In this document: positions 6,785 to 12,660 of the stretch, one piece after another
Numbering within the stretch: position 1 is the first letter of the stretch
Layout of the letters: each line of letters begins with the position of its first letter
Origin: SAR86 cluster bacterium
Lineage (GTDB): Bacteria; Pseudomonadota; Gammaproteobacteria; Magnimaribacterales; D2472
DNA: 12,660 nucleotides
Direction: 5' to 3'
NCBI GenBank assembly: GCA_016779285.1
Contig: JADHNV010000027.1
Coordinates: forward strand, 1-12,660
The notes under the pieces: generated by a model
Databases searched by the model: none
What the model was told of the DNA's origin: nothing
The model's input: only the letters and a program-made list of their open reading frames with translations
Translations under genes and position numbers: made by a program

Positions 6785-7461
6785 AGTTTTGCTTTAACCG
6801 TTTGTCTGTAAAGGATGCTGGCTAGCTCTTCACCAAATATAGAAGATTGTTGTAACTGGGAATCTGAATCTGATGCAAACCTGTTATATGCAACAACCGC
6901 AGGAATTGCAGCAAAAAGACCCAAAGCTGTAGCAACCAGAGCCTCTGAGATTCCGGGAGCAACAGCATTGATTGTTGCCTGAGTTGCGTCTGAAAGTCCT
7001 TGAAAGGAGTTAATTATCCCCCACACTGTTCCAAATAAGCCAACATATGGACTCACAGATCCTACGTTAGCTAAAAAAGGAAGATGATACATCAAAGATT
7101 CCTCTTCCCTTGCCAAAGATACTCGTATGGCTCTATTCACGCTCTCCAAATCTTCAAGTGTAATTTGCTGGCCCTCGCTCAGCCTTAAAAACTCACCAAA
7201 TCCATGTTTAAAAACTCTTAAAGAGCCAACAAGCTCATCGCTAGAAACTTCATCAAGACCTTTATATAACTCATTGAGATCCTTTCCAGACCAAAATTCT
7301 TTTTCAAAAGCTTTATTAGCCTCCTTAATTCGATTTAAATTGAAGTATCTTTCAAAAATAACTATCCACGAAATAATTGAAACCATTAATAATAAGATCA
7401 TCACTGATTGAACAATCAAGCTAGCTTGAAGAAATAAATCTATAACTGAAAAATCATCCAT
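6781..7461 (-). CDS. tolQ: TolQ, ExbB/TolQ/MotA-family proton channel subunit
   Basis: A three-span inner-membrane protein that forms the pentameric channel around TolR. From the ATG at 7461-7459 it has 226 residues. TM1 is at about 8-35 (FLQASLIVQSVMILLLMV), followed by a cytoplasmic loop. TM2 lies around PFLANVGSVSPYVGLFGTVWG and TM3 around ISEALVATALGLFAAIPAVV, which carry the conserved Gly/Thr/Pro pattern of the family. A TTG four codons upstream is also open, but GAGAG at 7467-7471 lies 5 bp before the ATG and settles the start. That ribosome binding site is inside the last codons of ybgC, whose stop is 1 bp from the ATG. The 3' end overlaps tolR by 4 bp. Confidence 0.96.
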   Translation of the reverse strand: MDDFSVIDLFLQASLIVQSVMILLLMVSIISWIVIFERYFNLNRIKEANKAFEKEFWSGKDLNELYKGLDEVSSDELVGSLRVFKHGFGEFLRLSEGQQITLEDLESVNRAIRVSLAREEESLMYHLPFLANVGSVSPYVGLFGTVWGIINSFQGLSDATQATINAVAPGISEALVATALGLFAAIPAVVAYNRFASDSDSQLQQSSIFGEELASILYRQTVKAKL

Positions 7462-7462
7462 A

Positions 7463-7879
7463 TTAACTCTCAAACAAATTTAGTAAGCCTAAGGGAAAAG
7501 CTTTTGGTTTGCCTGAGTCATTATCAATGAAGCACACCTCAACCTCTCCTTTGCAAATGAGTGTATCATTTTTTATGTTTGAAACGGATTGAAAAAAAAT
7601 AGTTCTGGCTTTGCTAACAAGCTCTATTTCTGTACTTACACATAAATCATCCTCTAATTTTGCAGGATGGTAGTAAGACAAATTAATTGATCTAACAACA
7701 TAAGATTCATTCCCTTTCGACATTGCTTCTGTTTGAGATAAATGATTCTCAATCAAAAACTGGGATCGAGCTCTTTCGAGGTACTTGAGATAGTTTGCAT
7801 GATAAACCACTCCTTGAAAATCCGTATCTTCAACATAGACCCTACAATTAAAATCTTTAAACCTGAAACGAGGATTCAT
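7463..7879 (-). CDS. ybgC: YbgC, hotdog-fold acyl-CoA thioesterase of the tol-pal operon
   Basis: A cytoplasmic thioesterase of the 4-hydroxybenzoyl-CoA thioesterase-like hotdog family. The E. coli enzyme acts on acyl-CoAs and is linked to phospholipid metabolism. From the ATG at 7879 it has 138 residues. The signature VEDTDFQGVVYHANYLKYLE lies at 16-35, with Asp20 of the DxxGxVYH pattern as the expected catalytic residue, followed by RAR. The open frame reaches a TTG three codons earlier, but MNPRFRFKDFNCRVYVEDTD fits the family start better. The beginning overlaps the upstream nuclease gene by 23 bp in another frame. It is the first gene of the conventional tol-pal cluster and ends 1 bp before tolQ. 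Confidence 0.94.
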   Translation of the reverse strand: MNPRFRFKDFNCRVYVEDTDFQGVVYHANYLKYLERARSQFLIENHLSQTEAMSKGNESYVVRSINLSYYHPAKLEDDLCVSTEIELVSKARTIFFQSVSNIKNDTLICKGEVEVCFIDNDSGKPKAFPLGLLNLFES

Positions 7880-8279
7880 GTTGTTCAATATCTACCTGGA
7901 AAAGGTAACGAAGTATTTCTACGAAATCTTCCCACATCAAATCAATTGTCATCGGAGAAAAATCAAGCTCTGGAATTAAAGTCCCTGCAAGGACTCTTAC
8001 TTTGATAGGTCGACGATTAAACTTGTAAATTAGAGCTGGAAACTCCCCTTCTCCAGTAGCTGCTAAAACTTGATCCCACCACTCTTGCGATGGCTCTGCG
8101 CCATCGCCATATCTTTTACATTCCAAACACCATCTTCCTAGTTTTAAATCAGGCAATTCTTTTGTTCGTGTTTGCTCAAGGATTCTTTTAACAGGCTGAG
8201 TTAAACCTAGTTGCTCAAAAAGAAGGTTGCCAATTTCCCTCTCGAAATTAGCTCCTTTAGTCCTTGAGTTAATGGCCAC
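7857..8279 (-). CDS. Small PD-(D/E)XK nuclease, phage-type Holliday-junction resolvase-like
   Basis: A 140-residue protein beginning AINSRTKGANFEREIGNLL, the same opening as many small phage and prophage nucleases that are often labelled Holliday-junction resolvases. The PD-(D/E)XK core is visible: Glu13 or Glu15 in the first helix, Pro43-Asp44 in ELPDLKLG, then Glu53-Cys-Lys55 in WCLECKRYG. Gln70 (WWDQ) could be the motif IV residue. After the core, GEFPALIYKFNRRPIKVRV resembles the VVxHRKNRKPWLV strand of the phage proteins. The C-terminal 35 residues are less recognisable. The GTG start is supported by a strong ribosome binding site, and the gene overlaps ybgC by 23 bp. In Pseudomonas-like genomes this exact place holds ruvC-ruvA-ruvB. 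Nuclease fold is fairly sure; resolvase activity is inference. Confidence 0.8.
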   Translation of the reverse strand: MAINSRTKGANFEREIGNLLFEQLGLTQPVKRILEQTRTKELPDLKLGRWCLECKRYGDGAEPSQEWWDQVLAATGEGEFPALIYKFNRRPIKVRVLAGTLIPELDFSPMTIDLMWEDFVEILRYLFQVDIEQHESSFQV

Positions 8280-8281
8280 GG

Positions 8282-9019
8282 TTACTCCTCTTCGGTAAAG
8301 TCCTCAGGGAACTCAGCATTTGTATGCACTTCTTGGACATCGTCAAGATCGTCCAAGAAATTCATAATTTTTAAAACTTTTTCTGAAGCCTCTTGATCTA
8401 AATTAACTAAAGTATCTGCCCTCATCGTATTTTCAGCCAGCAATGTTTCGATGTTATTTTCCTTGAAAGCCTCAATTACAGCAGAGAGATTTGCTGGGGT
8501 AGAAACGATTTCAAAATAATCTTCAGTAACGGAAAAGTCATCTGCGCCTGCATCTAATGCAATTTCCATAATTTGATCCTCGTCATGCGATAAATCAACT
8601 TGCACCACCCCAAGTTTATTAAAGAGATATGCTACTGAACCATCTGTACCCATATTACCTCCAAATTTTGAAAAAGCATGTCTCACATCTGCAACAGTCC
8701 TATTTCTATTATCTGTCATGGTTTCAACAAGAATAGCAACGCCATTCGGCCCATAACCCTCAAAAGTTAGTTCCTCAATAGCACCAATTTCGCCAGTACC
8801 AGAACCTTTTTGGATTGCTCGTTTAATTGTATCTTTAGGCATATTAGCAGCGTTAGCCTTATCCAAGGCTAATCTCAGCCTAGGATTATCGCTGGGCTCA
8901 GGACCTCCCTTAGCAGCAACAGTAATTTCTCTTATAACCTTAGTCCAGACCTTTCCTCGAGAAGCATCTTGCCGTGCTTTACGATGCTTAATATTTGCCC
9001 ATTTGGAGTGTCCAGCCAT
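8282..9019 (-). CDS. yebC: YebC/PmpR/TACO1-family protein
   Basis: A 245-residue cytoplasmic protein of the widespread YebC family. Members have been described as DNA-binding regulators (PmpR) and as ribosome-associated factors that help translate proline-rich or other stalling sequences (TACO1). It opens with the family hallmark MAGHSKWANIKHRKARQD. The conserved central block ELTFEGYGPNGVAILVETMT is at about 82-101 and is followed by DNRNRTVADVRHAFSKFGG, then NMGTDGSVAYLF. The acidic C-terminus ends FPEDFTEEE. Length is normal. The ATG directly abuts the aspS stop (TAGATG), with GGGAG 6 bp upstream inside aspS as ribosome binding site. In related genomes yebC precedes ruvC. Confidence 0.95.
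   Translation of the reverse strand: MAGHSKWANIKHRKARQDASRGKVWTKVIREITVAAKGGPEPSDNPRLRLALDKANAANMPKDTIKRAIQKGSGTGEIGAIEELTFEGYGPNGVAILVETMTDNRNRTVADVRHAFSKFGGNMGTDGSVAYLFNKLGVVQVDLSHDEDQIMEIALDAGADDFSVTEDYFEIVSTPANLSAVIEAFKENNIETLLAENTMRADTLVNLDQEASEKVLKIMNFLDDLDDVQEVHTNAEFPEDFTEEE
8285..8290 (-). promoter_or_regulatory. Ribosome binding site deciding the GTG start of the nuclease gene
   Basis: GAGGAG on the minus strand lies 5 bp before the GTG at 8279-8277 and within the last two Glu codons of yebC. It is one of the strongest Shine-Dalgarno matches in a window where most starts have none. It supports the GTG start and efficient, coupled translation after yebC. Confidence 0.75.
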
Positions 9020-10786
9020 CTATTGCTCCCTATCAAAAGTAGATTTGATATTTAACTCCTCAAGTTGATCATCTGAAACCAATCCGGGCGCATCAGTAAG
9101 CAAACAAGATGCACTTTGAGTTTTTGGAAAAGCGATTACATCACGAATATTAGTCGTATCAGACAAAAGCATCACAATTCTATCTAAACCAAATGCTATT
9201 CCTCCATGAGGAGGACATCCCGATGAGAGTGCTGACAACAGGAAGCCGAATTTTTCTTTAGCTTCATCAGAAGAAATTCCTAGTATAGAAAATATCTCTT
9301 TTTGCATTGATGACTCATAGACTCTCAAAGATCCACCTCCTAGCTCATAACCATTTAAAACAAAATCATATGCACATGCCAATGAATTATCTGGATCAGC
9401 CTTTAACTCTTCAACGGATACAGCAGGCAATGTAAATGGGTGATGTAAAGACGTAAGATTGTTTTCTTTGTTTCTTTCAAACATTGGAAAATCAATAATC
9501 CAGCATGGGGCCCATGAGGATGTCATTAAATTTAAATCTTCACCAAGTTTCTTTATTAATGAGCTCATGGAAAGATTGACGGTATCTTTTTTTCCTGCTC
9601 CGAAAAAAATAATATCATTATTTTGCACACCCAAAGAAGAGATAATTGAATCGATAGTTTCTTTTTGAAAAAATTTTAGAATTGGTGATTGAAGACCATT
9701 TTCTTGATCAAGATCTACAACTTTTATATATGCGAGCCCTTTAGCACCTAACTTACCAACATAATCAGTGTACTCATCAATTTGTTTTCTTGTCATTGAT
9801 GCTGCTTCAGGAACCCTTAAGGCCACTACTCTAGAAGCAGAATCGTTTGCGGGGCTAGAAAATACCTTAAACTCCTCATCTTTAACCAGCTCAGAAATAT
9901 CATTGAGCTCAAGCGGGATTCTTAAATCAGGCTTATCACATCCATATTTTTTAATAGAATCTTGATATGTAATTCTTGGTACTTCTTTTTTTTGATAGTC
10001 GGTAAATTCAGTTAGCAATGTGATAATCAAATTTTCACCAAGCTCAATAATTTCTTCAGTAGAAACAAATGAGGCTTCAATATCAACCTGAGTAAATTCA
10101 GGCTGCCTATCTGCACGCAAATCTTCATCTCTAAAACATTTTGCAATCTGATAATATTTATCCATCCCACCAATCATAAGCAACTGTTTAAATAGCTGCG
10201 GAGACTGAGGCAATGCAAAAAACTCACCTGGATGGACTCTGCTTGGAACTAAGTAATCTCTTGCTCCTTCAGGCGTGGCTCTGGTTAAAATTGGAGTTTC
10301 AATTTCATGGAAATTACGGTTTTCTAAAATAGATCTTATCTTTGAAGTTATCTGTGATCTCTTTACTAATCTCTGGTTGACATCTGGTCGCCTTAAATCT
10401 AGAAACCTATGTTTAAGTCTTACATCTTCATTAACTTCTTGGTAGTCATCTAGAGGAAATTGAGGGGTAACAGCTGTACTAAAAATATTTAAGCTCATTG
10501 CTTCAACCTCTATCTCTCCTGTGGTCATTTTGGGATTGATAGCACCTTCAATTCTCTTCCGAACAAGTCCTTTAATATTTACCACATATTCACTTCGACA
10601 TGAATCTGCAGCATCAAATATTTCTTTTAAATTAGGATTAAAAACAACTTGCACTATTCCATGTAAATCACGAATATCTAAAAAAATAATTCCACCATGA
10701 TCTCTACGTTTGTGTACCCATCCAGATATCTCAATATTGCTACCAATGTCTGAACTGTTAATATCTCCGCAATAATGTGAACGCAT
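9020..10786 (-). CDS. aspS: Aspartyl-tRNA synthetase (probably non-discriminating)
   Basis: A class II synthetase charging tRNA-Asp, and probably tRNA-Asn. The 588 residues have the normal bacterial layout. An OB-fold anticodon-binding domain at 1-105 includes [20 protein letters not shown]. The catalytic domain carries motif 2 at 218-235 ([18 protein letters not shown]) and motif 3 at 528-540 ([13 protein letters not shown]). The bacterial GAD insertion lies between them, at about 285-410. His30 in RRDHGG and Gly81 in EGAINPKM match the pair that in Pseudomonas AspRS permits misacylation of tRNA-Asn; discriminating enzymes such as that of E. coli differ at both. This implies asparagine made on tRNA via GatCAB. 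It starts 2 bp after fmdB, with an AGAGAG ribosome binding site inside fmdB. Confidence 0.97.
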   Translation of the reverse strand: MRSHYCGDINSSDIGSNIEISGWVHKRRDHGGIIFLDIRDLHGIVQVVFNPNLKEIFDAADSCRSEYVVNIKGLVRKRIEGAINPKMTTGEIEVEAMSLNIFSTAVTPQFPLDDYQEVNEDVRLKHRFLDLRRPDVNQRLVKRSQITSKIRSILENRNFHEIETPILTRATPEGARDYLVPSRVHPGEFFALPQSPQLFKQLLMIGGMDKYYQIAKCFRDEDLRADRQPEFTQVDIEASFVSTEEIIELGENLIITLLTEFTDYQKKEVPRITYQDSIKKYGCDKPDLRIPLELNDISELVKDEEFKVFSSPANDSASRVVALRVPEAASMTRKQIDEYTDYVGKLGAKGLAYIKVVDLDQENGLQSPILKFFQKETIDSIISSLGVQNNDIIFFGAGKKDTVNLSMSSLIKKLGEDLNLMTSSWAPCWIIDFPMFERNKENNLTSLHHPFTLPAVSVEELKADPDNSLACAYDFVLNGYELGGGSLRVYESSMQKEIFSILGISSDEAKEKFGFLLSALSSGCPPHGGIAFGLDRIVMLLSDTTNIRDVIAFPKTQSASCLLTDAPGLVSDDQLEELNIKSTFDREQ

Positions 10787-10788
10787 TT

Positions 10789-11091
10789 TTATCTCTCTTG
10801 TTTAGGTTTTTTTTCTGGCTTTTTGCTTTTAGATTGATCAGTAGTTTTAGTTTCTTCTTTAGGCTTGTTTGGTTTTTCATCCTTAGTATCTACTATATTC
10901 TTTTTAGAGCCAGTTTTAAAATCAGTCTCGTACCAGCCACCACCTTTTAATCTAAAAGAAGGAGCTGAGACTAATTTATTTACTGATGGTTGATTACACT
11001 CAGGGCAAACTTCAATTGGAATATCTGAAATACGCTGAATAATTTCAAATTGGTGCTCACATTTGGAGCATTTATATTCATAAATAGGCAT
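10789..11091 (-). CDS. FmdB-family zinc-ribbon protein with Lys-rich tail
   Basis: A 100-residue protein of the FmdB/CxxC_CxxC_SSSS family of putative regulators. The zinc ribbon is clear: [16 protein letters not shown] at 1-16 supplies Cys8 and Cys11, and VCPEC at 28-32 the second pair. The family's [20 protein letters not shown] follows at 40-59. From about residue 65 the sequence is almost entirely Lys, Glu, Pro, Thr, Ser and Gln, probably disordered, and could bind nucleic acid non-specifically. It is the first gene of the minus-strand run and lies directly before aspS, a common linkage in proteobacteria. Its precise role is unknown in the family. Confidence 0.9.
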   Translation of the reverse strand: MPIYEYKCSKCEHQFEIIQRISDIPIEVCPECNQPSVNKLVSAPSFRLKGGGWYETDFKTGSKKNIVDTKDEKPNKPKEETKTTDQSKSKKPEKKPKQER

Positions 11092-11145
11092 AAGTCTCTA
11101 AAAAAATATAGAATTATAAACTAAATGAAAATTCATATATAAAAA
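11092..11145. promoter_or_regulatory. Divergent promoter region fmdB/proS
   Basis: These 54 bp must start both proS and the long minus-strand operon. On the minus strand a perfect TATAAT lies at 11118-11113, about 22 bp before the fmdB ATG, with only a poor -35 (TTATAT or TATATA) 17-18 bp upstream. On the plus strand TATAAA at 11115-11120 could serve proS, so the two -10 boxes would overlap and compete. ATGAA-AA-TTCAT at 11124-11135 is a short inverted repeat. No Shine-Dalgarno precedes proS. Elements are predicted by eye. Confidence 0.45.
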
Positions 11146-12426
11146 ATGTATTGGTCTAAAATTTTTTTACCTACCTTGAAGGATATACCCCAAGATGCTG
11201 AGGTGATTAGTCACCAGCTAATGCTTAGATCTGGGATGATTCGAAAAGTTACATCAGGAATATACACTTGGCTACCTCTTGGTTTAAGGGTTTTAAGAAA
11301 GATTGAAAATATTGTAAGAGAAGAAATGAATGATGCTGGTGCCCAAGAAGTGCTCATGCCAATGGTTCAACCAAAAGATCTATGGGAAGAAACTGAAAGG
11401 TGGAAAAAAATGGGTCCTGAGCTATTAAGAATTAAAGATAGGCATGAAAGGGAATTTTGTCTGGGCCCGACTCATGAAGAAGTGATCACAGATTTAATTA
11501 GAAATAATATTAAAAGTTATAAAGAGCTACCGCTCAATCTTTATCAAATCCAAACAAAATTTAGGGATGAGATAAGGCCAAGATATGGTGTTATGAGAGG
11601 AAGAGAATTCTTAATGAAAGATTCCTATAGCTTTGATATCAATCAAGGTCAATTAAATGAATCATATCTTTTAATGAAAGAAACATATAAAAAAATTATA
11701 GATAGAATAGGCCTAAGGTTTAAAATTGTTAAAGCAGATTCAGGGGCAATTGGTGGCGATACATCAGAAGAATTTCATGTCTTGGCTGAAAATGGAGAGG
11801 ACACAATTGCTGTAAGTAATTCCTCTGATTTTGCAATTAATACTGAACTTTTACTCAGTGATGGCGAAGATTTAGAATCTCTTCAAGGAAAACCATCCCC
11901 AGATGGTGAAGGTATTATTGAAATTAAAAAAGGGATTGAAGTTGGTCACATTTTTCAACTCGGTAGAGTTTACACACAGGCAATGCGAGCTAATGTTCTC
12001 GATCAGGAAGGTAAAGCGACCGACCTATTTATGGGATGTTATGGCATTGGTGTATCGAGGCTAGTCGCTGCGGCAATAGAACAAAATAATGATGAAAAAG
12101 GAATTATTTGGCCAGAAGCCATAGCACCATTTGAAGTGAATATTGTTGCAATAGGATTTGAGAAAGATCAAAAAATAGCAAAAGCTGCCACAGACTTATA
12201 CATCAAACTTTCATCTATGGGTTATGAGGTAATACTCGATGACAGAAAAGATGGCTATGGAACTAAAATGAAAGATGCTGAATTAATTGGAGTTCCAATT
12301 AACATTGTTGTTGGCAAGCAATACCTGGAAAATGAAGAAATAGAACTAAAACATAGAAATGGTCAGAGCTCTGCTGGAAGAGTGGAAGATATTAAAACTA
12401 TCTTTGAACACTTCAAGGAAAGCTAA
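11146..12426 (+). CDS. proS: Prolyl-tRNA synthetase lacking the INS editing domain
   Basis: A class II synthetase attaching proline to tRNA-Pro. It has 426 residues, against about 570 for usual gammaproteobacterial ProRS. The N-terminal part, with [20 protein letters not shown] at 17-36, is typical of the bacterial type. Motif 1 lies around 37-75, CLGPTHEE at 105-112, motif 2 at 139-164 ([20 protein letters not shown]) and motif 3 at 297-310 ([14 protein letters not shown]). Catalytic Arg140, Glu142 and Arg305 are present. The anticodon-binding domain (about 325-426) includes [14 protein letters not shown] and ends normally. Between HVLAENGED (211-219) and [20 protein letters not shown] (249-268) only about 30 residues remain; E. 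coli has the ~180-residue YbaK-like domain that hydrolyses Ala-tRNA-Pro there. The frame is clean, so this is a domain loss, not decay. The stop directly abuts the converging thiolase gene. Confidence 0.96.
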   Translation: MYWSKIFLPTLKDIPQDAEVISHQLMLRSGMIRKVTSGIYTWLPLGLRVLRKIENIVREEMNDAGAQEVLMPMVQPKDLWEETERWKKMGPELLRIKDRHEREFCLGPTHEEVITDLIRNNIKSYKELPLNLYQIQTKFRDEIRPRYGVMRGREFLMKDSYSFDINQGQLNESYLLMKETYKKIIDRIGLRFKIVKADSGAIGGDTSEEFHVLAENGEDTIAVSNSSDFAINTELLLSDGEDLESLQGKPSPDGEGIIEIKKGIEVGHIFQLGRVYTQAMRANVLDQEGKATDLFMGCYGIGVSRLVAAAIEQNNDEKGIIWPEAIAPFEVNIVAIGFEKDQKIAKAATDLYIKLSSMGYEVILDDRKDGYGTKMKDAELIGVPINIVVGKQYLENEEIELKHRNGQSSAGRVEDIKTIFEHFKES

Positions 12427-12660
12427 TTAAATTCTCTCAATAATTGTTGCGTTAGCAGTGCCTCCACCCTCACAAATTGCTTGCAACCCATATTTACCAT
12501 TGCTTCTTTCAAGTTCATGCAAAAGAGTTGTCATTAGTTTTGCACCAGTGGCCCCTAAAGGATGTCCTAGAGCCATAGCGCCACCATTAACATTTAATTT
12601 TTCTAAATCAGCTTTTAATTCAATAGCCCAAGATAAAGGCACTGGAGCAAACGCTTCATT
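12427..12660 (-). CDS. Thiolase (acetyl-CoA acetyltransferase type), C-terminal end, cut by window
   Basis: The last 77 residues of a thiolase; the rest lies beyond the right edge. The fragment begins with NEAFA, the conserved segment bearing the active-site Asn. GGAMALGHPLGATGAKL follows, in which His is the catalytic base, then CEGGGTANATIIERI, in which Cys is the second catalytic cysteine region of the family. CEGGG with TANATIIE is closer to the broad acetyl-CoA C-acyltransferase group than to classic FadA or PhaA (C.GGG.G.A). Either thiolytic cleavage in beta-oxidation or condensation is possible. Its stop codon touches the proS stop with no bases between, tail to tail. Confidence 0.93.
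   Translation of the reverse strand, partial: NEAFAPVPLSWAIELKADLEKLNVNGGAMALGHPLGATGAKLMTTLLHELERSNGKYGLQAICEGGGTANATIIERI

Noticed and set aside
11146..12426. Short proS considered as a frameshifted or degraded gene
   Set aside because: All catalytic motifs and the anticodon domain are in one clean frame, and the deletion falls exactly at the insertion-domain boundaries.

Overview
The window comes from an AT-rich, tightly packed gammaproteobacterial-type chromosome. Evidence for the lineage is the gene order (perM-like/bepA divergent pair; fmdB-aspS-yebC-...-ybgC-tolQRAB-pal-cpoB-tRNA-Lys), which matches the aspS-to-tol region of Pseudomonas-like genomes. Low GC, near-absent intergenic space, overlapping start/stop codons and several shortened proteins suggest a streamlined, possibly marine, lineage of the SAR86 type. 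That placement is inference; no rRNA or marker gene here settles it.

Layout. At the left edge an AI-2E/PerM-family membrane protein (cut by the window, minus strand) is divergent from bepA, a periplasmic M48 metalloprotease with TPRs (plus strand). bepA converges with, and overlaps by 4 bp, a Tlc/ATP:ADP-antiporter-like transporter gene. From about 11.09 kb down to 1.92 kb everything lies on the minus strand with almost no spacing: fmdB-like zinc ribbon, aspS, yebC, a small PD-(D/E)XK nuclease, ybgC, tolQ, tolR, tolA, tolB, pal, cpoB, tRNA-Lys(TTT) and the Tlc-like transporter. This could be one long transcript or a few nested ones. On the right, proS is divergent from fmdB and ends base-to-base against a thiolase gene that runs off the window.

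How the genes work together. TolQ-TolR-TolA is the inner-membrane, proton-motive-force-driven motor, TolB and Pal are its periplasmic and outer-membrane partners, and CpoB and YbgC are the usual companions. BepA adds outer-membrane protein quality control. AspRS, ProRS and tRNA-Lys supply translation. YebC is a translation or transcription factor.

What stands out. (1) The place between yebC and ybgC, where relatives carry ruvC-ruvA-ruvB, holds one phage-type PD-(D/E)XK nuclease gene with a strong ribosome binding site, possibly a stand-in Holliday-junction resolvase. (2) ProRS is of the bacterial type but has lost the whole insertion (editing) domain, being 426 residues instead of about 570. 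(3) TolA is about half the usual length. (4) AspRS carries the residues expected of a non-discriminating enzyme. (5) A nucleotide-translocase-like carrier sits behind tRNA-Lys. No mobile element, CRISPR array or integrated phage was seen, and no gene-free stretch exceeds 125 bp.
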